In this document: positions 24,389 through 32,945 of the stretch, piece by piece
Numbering within the stretch: the stretch's first letter is position 1
Layout of the letters: each line of letters opens with the position of its first letter
From: Ciona intestinalis
Lineage: Eukaryota; Chordata; Ascidiacea; Phlebobranchia; Cionidae
Direction: 5' to 3'
Length of the DNA: 64,000 bases
Assembly: GCF_000224145.3 (NCBI RefSeq)
Contig: NC_020166.2
Span: 7,218,759-7,282,758, forward strand
Program-made: the position numbers and the translations under genes
Notes under the pieces: model-generated
Databases searched by the model: none
What the model saw: only the letters and a program-made list of their open reading frames with translations
Told to the model about the DNA's origin: nothing

Positions 24389-25327
24389 TTAGAACTCGAG
24401 TAATGCAGTTAAATCTGCGAATTCGTTTCTGTAGTTTCTAGAATACCAAAACAATAGAAAAGACCATTTGGCACTCAAAGCGCACCATATAGCTGTGATG
24501 TAATAACTCCGTACCAAGTCGCTTTGATCTGTAAATAATAAACCTAATTAGTTACTTATACTAGATATAAAACATATCATAAGGCAACGATCATCACTGC
24601 CCACTGGTGTATCCATATGCACAAACCATTCTTTTTCGAATCATGTATACAAAAGGCTAAAGCAAACTGGCATTCTAAACAGCTAGAAATACACGAACTT
24701 GACCTAGCTGAATTGGTGGTAAATCATATAATATATGTGCACAGACTTTAACAAGTACACCAGGAAATTTCATTCACACTTACAATAAAACAGTTGCCAT
24801 AAAATAATAGCTTACTTAGATAAATGGCAAGAACTAAAAATGTAACAAAAGAAATTCCTGTGATGCCCAAGAATAAGAGTCCACCGCCAATAAACAATCT
24901 TAACCCTTTAAGCCAAGTTCTCCATAAATCTTGGTAATGCATGATGTGGAGAATTAGATTCCATGCTGCCAGCACACCTATATGTAGATCAAAACATAAA
25001 TCTTTAGTCACTACCATAACAAATACAGCATACATAAAACTAAATTACTTTTGCCCTCATAATATAAAAACAAAGCACAAATATATCATCATTACAATTA
25101 CAAATACAGCATACAGAAAACTAAATTGCTTTTGAGCTATTCATTATATAATATAAACAGGTCGTTTCAATACCTGATAAACCACCATATGTAACTGTTG
25201 CATACGTTTCCTTTCGATTATCAAACACCGTCAACCAGATCACGAACACAGAAACACCAATTGCTATTCCAAACAAAGAATAAGCGATTCTACAATGAAG
25301 TCTAGCCCGTGACGTTACTTCTGTCAT
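24389..25327 (-). CDS. SLC48A1: Heme transporter HRG1
   Basis: Three exons, 25174..25327, 24816..24977 and 24389..24528, splice in frame to 151 residues (human 146). Four hydrophobic segments are visible: [51 protein letters not shown] and [18 protein letters not shown]. Family landmarks are [29 protein letters not shown], which matches HRG1 [14 protein letters not shown], and the C-terminal [11 protein letters not shown] with acidic/dileucine sorting features. HRG1 proteins move heme out of endolysosomes to the cytosol. The conserved His in TM2 (ILHIMHY) is present as a potential heme ligand. The neighbouring V-ATPase gene is presumably coincidental. Confidence 0.93.
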
Positions 25328-26009
25328 CTCGATAGTTCAGTCCATCCAGATTATTCAGCTAAACAACAATAGTAACACTACAAATAATAAGTAAAATTCG
25401 TTTTAACCAATGCTTACATGGCCGTAAATACTACGGAACTATCTCGCTATGGGGAAATGCTGATGAAATGCTTTTGTATTTGATCACGTGATTTAACTCA
25501 TTCGTGACGATTTGGTAAACAAGGTTACGTAAATCGTAAAAGCATAGATAGGCTACTAGAAAGATAATCTAATGCCTATTCAAATGTATATGGCAAAAAG
25601 AAACGCTGACATGATACAATATTATGGACGCAATCCTTACAGTATACTTAACATGATTTCAAAACATTTTTTTAATTCTACAAAGCTCTAATGAGTGAGC
25701 ACGCATTAAACTAGTTAACATAATATTAATTAACCCTTTACTACAACTTAGAAATTTTCTTAAAGCTAATATTCCAACGCGATTGACATATGTGTACTCA
25801 GAACTTAGCTTATTAAGCGTCCTATAAAGATTATTCGAAGCTGGAAGTTACCTTTAATGAGTTGTGTTTATACCTATTTCATAGCAATACAATAGCGATA
25901 TTCTGTTTTATTTTATACCATTACTTCCTATCGAGAATAGGGGGATAGGCCTACATGCCTTTTGCGGCGTCATTTGTTGCTTAGAGCAATTCTCATTAGA
26001 CATAAGTCA
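25328..26009. other. Intergenic, no gene seen
   Basis: About 680 bp between the HRG1 start and the 3' end of the Arg-rich peptide gene, AT-rich. The HRG1 promoter should be here; no TATA box is obvious. ATTCCAACGCGATTGACATATG near 25770 is repeated with changes near 26270, together with flanking AAGCTCGTTAAGCGT-like sequence, so an old duplication is present. Confidence 0.5.
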
Positions 26010-26015
26010 TTTATT
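26010..26015 (-). terminator. Polyadenylation signal AATAAA of the Arg-rich peptide gene
   Basis: AATAAA on the minus strand begins 11 nt after the TAG at 26026-26028. Its close position supports the predicted third exon. Confidence 0.55.
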
Positions 26016-26025
26016 AGTGATGGTG

Positions 26026-27942
26026 CTAAAATATTTCGTCTTTTTGAACTTCCTCTTCTAGACATCCTTCTTTCCAAACATCTATCCGAAACGAAATAGA
26101 AACAGTGCAGCCTTACGAGGAGTGCTACCACCATATCAGAAAGACCAACCATTTATTGGAAATGTTGTGAGCAAGTTAAAGACGAGTCCTGTAAACAAAA
26201 GCCAACAATTTCTTGCAAATGCTCGTTAGCGGCAAATCGAAGGCGGGAGTTTTCTTTAGGTAGTTATTCTAACGCGATTGACATGTGTACACAGAACTAA
26301 GCTCGTTAAGCGTATTATGAATATTATTTAGCACAGGAAGTTATCTATAAGTGAAATATCTTTACACAATTGACGCAGGGGTATAAGGTGTTTTAGATAT
26401 ATTTTACTGCAATACAATTATATAGTACTGTGGGGTAAGATATGACATTTTTAGCACATAATGTTTAAATATCCTGATCGTGTTTTAAACAATTAACAAC
26501 TGTCTACGGGAGTCGTGAGGGAACAGTTTCATAATTCTTAAATGTTTTTTATTTACTATACTAGACGGGACAGGAAAATAGACAAAAGGTGTCCCATCTT
26601 CCCCATTCTACTATACATAAATAGGTTTGTTAAAATTATGCAATCTAAATAAGAATCCTTTGTATCACACTGATATTATGTGATTTTTGTATATATATAT
26701 TTGTAATGAAATATAACGTCACTGTTTGTTGTGGGGACCCTTACTAATTTAAGGCAGCGACCTTTTCTGTTAAAGTTACCCTCCAAGTACACGAATTCAA
26801 TACTTGCTTTTATATTTTGTATTTATTGCTCGAATGCGAGAAATATTAGTTTCGGTGAACTTATTGCTTCTGCTTGCGTCACAGAAACTACATTTCTTTC
26901 ATCTACATTTTCGACATATCATTTTTAGCCGAGATGTCGTTGATTGCGTTTTCACCTGCATTAATTATATGTATATAGTAGGGTGGGGGAGATGGGACAC
27001 TTTATCATTCTATTTACTGGTCACATTTGGTAGTAAACAAAGAAAATTCAAATAAATATATTTCCGTATTCTCACGACTCCCATAGACCGTTGTTAATTG
27101 TATAAAACACGATCAGAATATTTAGATATTCTGCGCTAAATGTGTCCTATCTTCCCCCACCCTACTATATATCTTTTTATTTAGTGTAATGCAAACTATA
27201 TGCATGTATATTCAGGTTATATATAATACAGTAGGATGGGAAAGATGTAACGATTTTCGTTCTATTTTCTCGTCGCATTCGGTAGTATTCAAGAAAGGTT
27301 TTTATAAAACCGTTTCCTCACGACTTCCATGGATCGTTAGTTGTTTAAAATACGATCGTTATATTTGAATATTACGTGCTAAATGTGTCCTATATTTCCC
27401 TATCATACTATATATACCGTTGTAATATATAGTAGGGTTGAGGGGAGACGGGACACCTATTCATTCTATTCTCTCATCCCATTTGGTAGTCAACAAAGAC
27501 AATTTAATTCAAATAATTGTAAAACCAGATCCTGACGAATCCTACAGATCGTTGTTAATTGTTTAAAACACGATCAAGATCTTTGGATATTATGTGCTAA
27601 AGGTGTCCCGTCTTCTCCCACCCTACTATACAAAAGCGGAAATTTAATTTAACTTAACCTTGTCCCGTCTACTCCCACCCTACTATACAAAAGCGGAAAT
27701 TTAATTATTTTTTTACCTGATACCCTTTCGTCGTTCTCGTTCAGGGCCCTAGAAAAGGTAAAGTTTTAAGTTTTCTCTTTTGAATGGTCCAGGTTGTTTA
27801 CTATTGGTCGCTTACAAATGGTTAATATTTACCTTTCGTTGTAATTACGACCACGGCGACGACGACGGCGGCGCCAACTCTCTCCCTGGTCAGCAAAGCA
27901 GATGAGCGCGATGAGAAGAACGATGAGAAGTTTTCGATTCAT
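26026..27942 (-). CDS. Predicted 65-residue secreted peptide precursor with poly-Arg core and acidic tail
   Basis: Three exons join without frame conflict: 27833..27942 (ATG at 27942), 27717..27748 and 26026..26081; borders are AAAG|GTAAAT, TTCTAG|GGCC, ATCAG|GTAAAA and CGGATAG|ATG. Residues 1-19 (MNRKLLIVLLIALICFADQ) form a textbook signal peptide; after GES comes WRRRRRRRGRNYNER with seven consecutive Arg; exon 2 adds ALNENDERVS; exon 3 adds the acidic tail DVWKEGCLEEEVQKDEIF and a TAG. A TATA box lies 48 nt upstream of the ATG and an AATAAA 11 nt past the stop. The layout signal peptide, cationic core, anionic tail is that of many antimicrobial peptide precursors, including the haemocyte families described in Ciona, but I do not recognise the sequence itself. 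Exon 3, 1.6 kb away across four MITEs, is the least certain part; reading through the exon 2 donor would give a different tail. Confidence 0.6.
26424..26614 (-). mobile_element. MITE copy 4
   Basis: AGTACTGTGGGGTAAGATATG at the left, TCCCATCTTCCCCATTCTACT at the right, TA flanks. Lies in intron 2 of the peptide gene. Confidence 0.85.
26976..27169 (+). mobile_element. MITE copy 5
   Basis: Near-perfect termini: TAGTAGGGTGGGGGAGATGG and CTTCCCCCACCCTACTA. Orientation opposite to copy 4. Confidence 0.9.
27230..27412 (+). mobile_element. MITE copy 6
   Basis: AGTAGGATGGGAAAGATGTA at the left and TTTCCCTATCATACTATA at the right; termini more diverged than in its neighbours. Confidence 0.8.
27430..27630 (+). 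mobile_element. MITE copy 7
   Basis: AGTAGGGTTGAGGGGAGACG at the left, CCGTCTTCTCCCACCCTACT at the right. Its right end is followed by a partial duplicate. Confidence 0.9.
27604..27706 (+). repeat. Tandem duplication of a MITE terminus and flank
   Basis: TCCCACCCTACTATACAAAA with GCGGAAATTTAATT occurs at about 27617 and again at about 27674, 57 bp apart. The second copy ends about 10 bp before the exon 2 donor of the peptide gene. Confidence 0.85.
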
Positions 27943-27989
27943 CTTTCAGTTGTTGATTGACTTGTGAAGAACTAAAGAAACGAACCTCT

Positions 27990-27999
27990 ATATATAGTT
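27990..27999 (-). promoter_or_regulatory. TATA box of the Arg-rich peptide gene
   Basis: The minus strand reads ACTATATATAGAGG. With the usual 25-30 bp spacing this places transcription start at about 27963, giving a 5' UTR of only about 20 nt before the ATG at 27942. TATA-driven short-leader genes are typically strongly induced or cell-type specific, which fits a secreted effector (inference). Confidence 0.6.
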
Positions 28000-28202
28000 T
28001 ATCGCCGATTTCCTTCTATAATTAGCTACCATATAGGGAAGTAATTAAATGGAGGCAGAAAACGAAGATTACTGAGTAAATGAGCACGAAGCTAACATTT
28101 GGGAATTAAGTAGAACTACATTGACATGAGCGGTACAGTGGGTTGGTTTGAAAAACAAGTTGACAAGGTAAATTTCAAACTATTTATGTGTGTATATATA
28201 TA

Positions 28203-28314
28203 TAGTACAGTGGGGGAAGATGGGAAACTTTTTTTATTCTATTTTCTTGTCCCCTTATTGATAGTAAACAATTAGATACTTATTTAAAGGTGTTCCATTT
28301 TCCAAAATTTTATA
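28203..28314 (+). mobile_element. MITE copy 8, internally deleted
   Basis: AGTACAGTGGGGGAAGATGG at the left, then TTCTATTTTCTTGTCC, and after a deletion AAAGGTGTTCCATTTTCC; about 110 bp remain. Confidence 0.7.
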
Positions 28315-28395
28315 TATATAAACACTGTAATCACGCAAGGATACAGGCGTCAGTATATAATTCAGTTAAAAATATGACATATAGATATAGAATAT

Positions 28396-28427
28396 AGTAT
28401 ATAGGTGGGGGAGATGGACACCTATAG
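28396..28427 (+). mobile_element. MITE copy 9, left end only
   Basis: ATAGTATATAGGTGGGGGAG followed by ATGGACACC runs into the N gap at 28428. Confidence 0.55.
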
Positions 28428-28552
28428 NNNNNNNNNNNNNNNNNNNNNNNNNNNNNNNNNNNNNNNNNNNNNNNNNNNNNNNNNNNNNNNNNNNNNNNNN
28501 NNNNNNNNNNNNNNNNNNNNNNNNNNNNNNNNNNNNNNNNNNNNNNNNNNNN
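28428..28552. other. Assembly gap (125 N)
   Basis: Run of 125 N between a MITE terminus and the second copy of the AGAP promoter segment. Confidence 0.99.
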
Positions 28553-28807
28553 TGTTGGGATGCACGCCCTCAAATCTAATGTATAAAAGAATATAAAATA
28601 GCATATTTACAAATTACAATATTGTATTACTCATACTTTGAAACAAATTAAATTTATTTTTAATATCAAGCTAGTAGTTGTCATTAACATTTCATTTTAA
28701 AACTATAACACATGGCATTTTAGCATTTGATTTATAGAGTTGTTATACCTTTGTATTTCCTGACGTATTGCAGCAGAGTTATTCAGTTCTTGCTTATAAT
28801 TACTCAT
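28553..28807 (-). pseudogene. Duplicate AGAP exon 1 and start of exon 2
   Basis: Exon 1 copy 28749..28807 has an intact ATG and GT donor, and 28553..28575 is the first 23 nt of exon 2 before the gap. The sequence is coding-intact but has no visible continuation to the left, where the Arg-rich peptide gene lies instead. It is either an allelic duplicate placed by the assembler or an orphan promoter/exon. Confidence 0.7.
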
Positions 28808-29114
28808 AATGCTGTGGAAGATTGCTCAAATTCGCGTATCCACTTTTTCATTTTGTCCAAACACGTGAAAAAGTAAAGTAAACATTCAAATTTGCCTCAG
28901 TAACTGTCTGTGTCGAGCAGAAAACAACGTTATACTAGTTGTAAACATGTACGTAAGTGATCGTCTAATGCGCAATACGAAGTATAATAGCAACTGAAAG
29001 CAACACAACAACAGCTGGTTCAGCAGCCGCCTAATATGGACCGCACAGTCAAGTGTGCATCAGCGGTGTATATTTTAGATCGCTGGCGACGCAAGTGACC
29101 GCCACTGGTTGAAT

Positions 29115-29167
29115 CAGAGATACATAAACAAGAGATTGGCAATGATCTCTCGTGTTTATGTATCTCT
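29115..29167. mobile_element. 53-bp palindromic mini-element with 8-bp target duplication
   Basis: Arms AGAGATACATAAACA (29116-29130) and TGTTTATGTATCTCT (29153-29167) flank a second inner pair AGAGAT/ATCTCT. GGTTGAAT occurs on both sides (29107-29114 and 29168-29175). The homologous site near 7440 in copy A has a single GGTTGAAT and no insert. Confidence 0.8.
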
Positions 29168-29607
29168 GGTTGAATACGCGTCGCAATTTTCTGGTTGTGT
29201 TGTGAGCAAGCGACTCCCACTTCGCACATCAGTGGTGAAGAGTTCAAACATAGTGTTAGTGTACAATGGTTCAAACATCTCCAGTTTAATTGACAGTTTT
29301 TTTTCGCAATTCTACAAAACTTTTTTACGTCACTTTTGTGAAGCAAATATTGACTTCTGTACACTGTCCAGAACTCCACTGAAATAATATTCACTGTTTT
29401 ACAGACCAAAATACTGTCTGCATTCAGTAAGCCATGCTGCAGCTCGACTTTAAGCACACGAAAAAGATTAACACTCATACTCATTCCGTTCGTGAATTAT
29501 AACTAGACACAGTGTTTTCCAAGTCACTTCCATGGATTTTGATTCCAAAAAATGTTAAAACCAAAACAGTTTACTGCTATTAAATTCTTTATTAATTTCT
29601 GATTCAC

Positions 29608-30268
29608 CAAAACTTAGCAATGTATTTGTACAGGTCACCAAAGCATATTCACTCATAACTGATAAAATTATACAAGAAAACTACTGGTCAAACAAAAACT
29701 CAGGAAAACTAAAAGATGCTAATGTGCTTAAAGAAAGAAAATGTTACATACAACATGATAGAACAATAAAAACAAAATACGCTTCGGTATTATAACATAA
29801 TAATTAAACAATCATTAAAACTCATACCGAAGCTCTATTGTTTGCTATGTGTAATGAAAGTAATAAAACTAAAACTTTTAAAGTACAAAGCAACAGTAAT
29901 ATACACAATAAAAACCAACACAAAATTACTCTAACAAATAATACTCTGTATTAATAAGTCACATTTTATAACTTGTCAATTTTGTGGACATGTCCATATG
30001 TTTATATTAGCTGCAGAGGATGCATCAATAAAGGAAACAATAAGCACTATAACATATACACAAGATAACAAAAGCTTTACTACTTAATGCTATTTTAATA
30101 AAAACATAACAGTATATTATATTAAGAGAATCATAATGGTGTGATATTAATGTGTTGTTGTATTATAAAATAATTATAGAAGCCAATGCATCACATTATT
30201 TATTTTTAGGTCTGATAATGTTTAATTTAAAATAAAGAAATTTGTTTTTTAAATTCGCATTCTTTTTT
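29608..30268. other. RETREG 3' flank / UTR, no separate gene
   Basis: About 660 bp of very AT-rich sequence downstream of the RETREG stop, consistent with a long 3' UTR. A minus-strand AATAAA-like signal occurs within about 80 bp of the stop. Confidence 0.5.
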
Positions 30269-31486
30269 TCATGCTGGTCCTTCATTATCCACAGATATAA
30301 ATTCAAAATCACTTGATGGGGTCGAAGAGTCGCTGTTCTGGTCAATATTTTGCTCCCCAGCATCCAAACCTTGTGGCTGTTGCATTGATTTTGTAAGATT
30401 GTTAAAAGTATCCCAAACTTTAGTTTTAATGGCGTTGTTCAGCATATCGGCCTTCATGGCGGATAACTGCTCTTGGATTCCACCATGTGGCTGCTCGGAC
30501 TCATCTTTTTCATGTACCATTGATTTTGGAATGCCAAGGTCTTCATCATCAGAATCATCTGCATCTATTGGAGGAAATTGATTTGGAAGTGAAGAAACAT
30601 AAACTTCTTTGGATGCCAAGTCATCAGGTGTGCTTGCACGCGAAAATAATGGGATCTCTTGAGCCAAGATTTCTTCGTCAGTTTCAGAAAGCTCAGAATC
30701 ATCCGTGATCGCGCGAGCTAAAACAGCTGCTGTCTTTTCATCAAGTTCTGGAACAAACTCTGAAATATCGTCGTCAATGTTTTCCTCTAACTTTGAATCC
30801 TTCTTTGCTTTAAGATACTTGGTCATATAGTACGTGGTTGCAGGTCTCTGCTTTAATGTGTATTGTAGTTGCATTAGAAATGGCTCCACTTGTGTGTATG
30901 TACGTTCTAAAATTTTGTTATACCAAAGCAGTGGCCAAAATAACAAACACAACATAATTGTGTAAGCAAGCAAAACTCCAGGAACCAAACTTCCAATAAA
31001 ATTTAAACAAAGACAAAAAAAACAGAATATCCCACAAAACCTGCCTGGAAAATCACTTTTAAACTCCACAATCTTCTTGTAAACTGTAGTTAAAGTAACC
31101 AAGCCTTCTGCAATGATTTGACACAGTTCTGGCAAACTAAGTAGCTTTGGATGCAGCTCCCCCCATTCTGCTTCGGGATCCGGTTCTTCTGCACGAATCT
31201 CCGGCCAGATTTTATGTTTCCACATGTCCAACCATACCAAGCCAAGTAACATGGAGGATAAAAATCCAATAGCGTGGCTACTACGCGCAGTCAAGTACCA
31301 AAAACCAATGTGGATTAAAATAAGAAACACAGAGGAATGAGTTGGCTTTTCCCATACCAACAATCGTTGAAAGTACAGGATGACAGATTCGTAACTTCGC
31401 GACCAGTTATACAGTTTCTGAGATAACTTTTCGATTTTATTTGTTTGGACGTCCGATTGCGAGGCATCCCCAGCACCACCTTCCAT
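30269..31486 (-). CDS. RETREG: Reticulophagy regulator (FAM134/RETREG family)
   Basis: A single exon encodes 405 residues. It has a reticulon-homology-like layout: two long hydrophobic hairpins at about residues 50-90 (VFLILIHIGFWYLT, IGFLSSMLLGLVWL) and 150-190 (FCGIFCFFCLCLNFIGSLVP, LLAYTIMLCLLFWPLLW), separated by an amphipathic stretch with WGELHPKLLSLPELC. The long acidic C-terminal part ends SDFEFISVDNEGPA, which contains a LC3-interacting motif (F394-E-F-I397, preceded by Asp). FAM134 proteins shape ER membranes and recruit autophagosomes for ER-phagy. Vertebrates have three paralogues (FAM134A/B/C); this is presumably the pro-orthologue. Lack of introns is notable since vertebrate genes have nine exons. 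Confidence 0.88.
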   Translation of the reverse strand: MEGGAGDASQSDVQTNKIEKLSQKLYNWSRSYESVILYFQRLLVWEKPTHSSVFLILIHIGFWYLTARSSHAIGFLSSMLLGLVWLDMWKHKIWPEIRAEEPDPEAEWGELHPKLLSLPELCQIIAEGLVTLTTVYKKIVEFKSDFPGRFCGIFCFFCLCLNFIGSLVPGVLLAYTIMLCLLFWPLLWYNKILERTYTQVEPFLMQLQYTLKQRPATTYYMTKYLKAKKDSKLEENIDDDISEFVPELDEKTAAVLARAITDDSELSETDEEILAQEIPLFSRASTPDDLASKEVYVSSLPNQFPPIDADDSDDEDLGIPKSMVHEKDESEQPHGGIQEQLSAMKADMLNNAIKTKVWDTFNNLTKSMQQPQGLDAGEQNIDQNSDSSTPSSDFEFISVDNEGPA

Positions 31487-31696
31487 TGCGCAGGTAGCAG
31501 ATTTATTTATTTACAAATATATGTTTGATCAACATCTCTATTATATAAAATCAAAGCATAAAGAGTAATATTAATTCAATGCTAGTTAGGAATCATCTGT
31601 TACACTTCATGCATAGTAGACTAGTCACTAGTATTAGTGCGGAATAGTGCCTAGTGGTTAGGATTTGGCAGTTAGCAGGTGACATATATAGCTATG

Positions 31697-31920
31697 GGTG
31701 AAGGATTCGGTGCTAGTGAAGAATCTCCCCACCCCCCCAACCTTATTTGCTAACCACTAACTCATATAACCACTAACTACTAACCCCTATAACCACTAAC
31801 TACTAACCCCTATAACCACTAACCCCTAACCATCAACACCTAACCCCCTAATGTAGGGGTTAGTGGTTAGCAACTAAGGTTGGGGGGGGGATTCTTCACT
31901 AGCACCAAGGATTCTTCACT
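31697..31920. repeat. Foldback element with internal TAACCACTAAC minisatellite
   Basis: The left arm (GGATTCGGTGCTAGTGAAGA, CCCCCCCAACCTTA, TTGCTAACCACTAAC) is mirrored by the right arm (GTTAGTGGTTAGCAA, TAAGGTTGGGGGGG, TTCTTCACTAGCACC). Arms are about 60 nt. The loop is a tandem array of TATAACCACTAACTACTAAC-like units. No target duplication was identified. Confidence 0.8.
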
Positions 31921-32252
31921 GACTTCTAAATTTAATTTCAATTATACTGGTAATAATAAACTATTATAAACATATACTATTCATCGAATTTCATGCTTTA
32001 GTAATTGTATCAAAGGTAAGAAATACTCTATTTACGTACTCTGCATAACAGTGATTAAACTCTGCAACATTAACAGCAAAACAACGTTGAATTTTATATT
32101 TAAAAATATAAATAAAAAGCCTCTCAACTCTAAACTGTTATTGTTTTGGTTTTACCTAAGTTTCGAAACGGCAACACTGTTTCATAGAAATAAAAACGCG
32201 AGAGAACTGTCGACGCTTTTCATACAAATTAAAGAATTATAATTTGACTACA

Positions 32253-32405
32253 ATGGCACAGATTCTGATCAACAAATTACCAGTTTCCTATAGGACAAAA
32301 AGTAAACGTAAGTATCTTGTATAGACGTGTTATTGCTTTGCTAAAACTTGTTCTTCCTCTCCTTTTGTTCGCAGAGCCATGGTGTTTTCGCGACTTTGCT
32401 GAAAA
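32253..32405 (+). CDS. Possible 29-codon two-exon ORF ending at a MITE
   Basis: ATG at 32253 reads MAQILINKLPVSYRTKSK, then meets a perfect donor (AAAC|GTAAGT after 32307). A 66-nt pyrimidine-rich intron ends TTCGCAG at about 32373, and the next frame adds PWCFRDFAEK and a TAG that overlaps the TAGGGTG terminus of a MITE. The good splice sites suggest a real transcript. Either it is a micro-protein, or it is the 5' end of a gene truncated by the MITE insertion. I recognise no family. It would be divergent from RETREG, with about 770 bp between the starts. Confidence 0.3.
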
Positions 32406-32583
32406 GTAGGGTGACGACGAGACACCCTTACCAAATATATAATATCCAAGTATCTCAAACCTGTTTTAAACAAGCAACAATGGTGTATGGAAATCGCGAG
32501 AATATAGGCGGTTTTATAATTCTTTGAATGTTCTTTGTTTTCTACCAAATAATACGAAAAATGTGTCCCATCTTCCTCTACTG
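32406..32583 (-). mobile_element. MITE copy 10
   Basis: AGTAGGGTGACGACGAGACA to GTGTCCCATCTTCCTCTACTG; internal AACCTGTTTTAAACAAGCAACA. Termini diverged. Confidence 0.75.
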
Positions 32584-32750
32584 CTTGTCGATTCGGTGTG
32601 TTATTGTGTATTTATGTAACCTTGTTACATTTTTACATATGGAGTTTGGGAGGAACAGGTTTAATTTTACCCAAGCAGTTCGCCAGCCTTGCAGAAACTG
32701 CAAACCTATTAGCATTAAATTGCAACATTTGGTCACTTTGTTGTGTAATA

Positions 32751-32945
32751 TAGTAGGATGGGGGAAGATGGGACACCTTTAGCACACAGTATTTAAATAT
32801 CCTGATCGTGTTTTAAACAATTACCTCTGGTCTATGGGAGTCGTGAGGATAAAGTTTTATAATTCTTAGGATGCTCTTTGTTTACATCCAAATGGTACCC
32901 CAAAAAAAGAATGAAAAGGTGTCCCATCTTCCCCCAACCTACTAT
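32751..32945 (-). mobile_element. MITE copy 11
   Basis: TAGTAGGATGGGGGAAGATG to CATCTTCCCCCAACCTACTA with TA flanks; full length and little diverged. Confidence 0.9.

Larger units (their letters stand above)
28553..29607. repeat. Segmental duplication, copy B of the AGAP 5' region
   Basis: Collinear with 6879..7892 at very high identity. It carries the 3' part of the intron next to exon 2, exon 1 and about 800 bp upstream. Unlike copy A it has a 53-bp insertion at 29115..29167. Beyond 29607 it continues into the RETREG 3' region rather than an N gap. Confidence 0.9.

Noticed and set aside
29020-29484. 154-codon minus-strand ORF in duplication copy B
   Set aside because: Copy A does not keep the frame (split into 7377..7562 and 7570..7761 with shifts), and the insertion of the 53-bp palindrome forms part of it, so it is not conserved coding sequence.
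31740-31850. Interstitial telomere
   Set aside because: The units (TAACCACTAAC, CTAACCCCTA) vary and are not the TTAGGG repeat of chordates; the array sits in a foldback structure.
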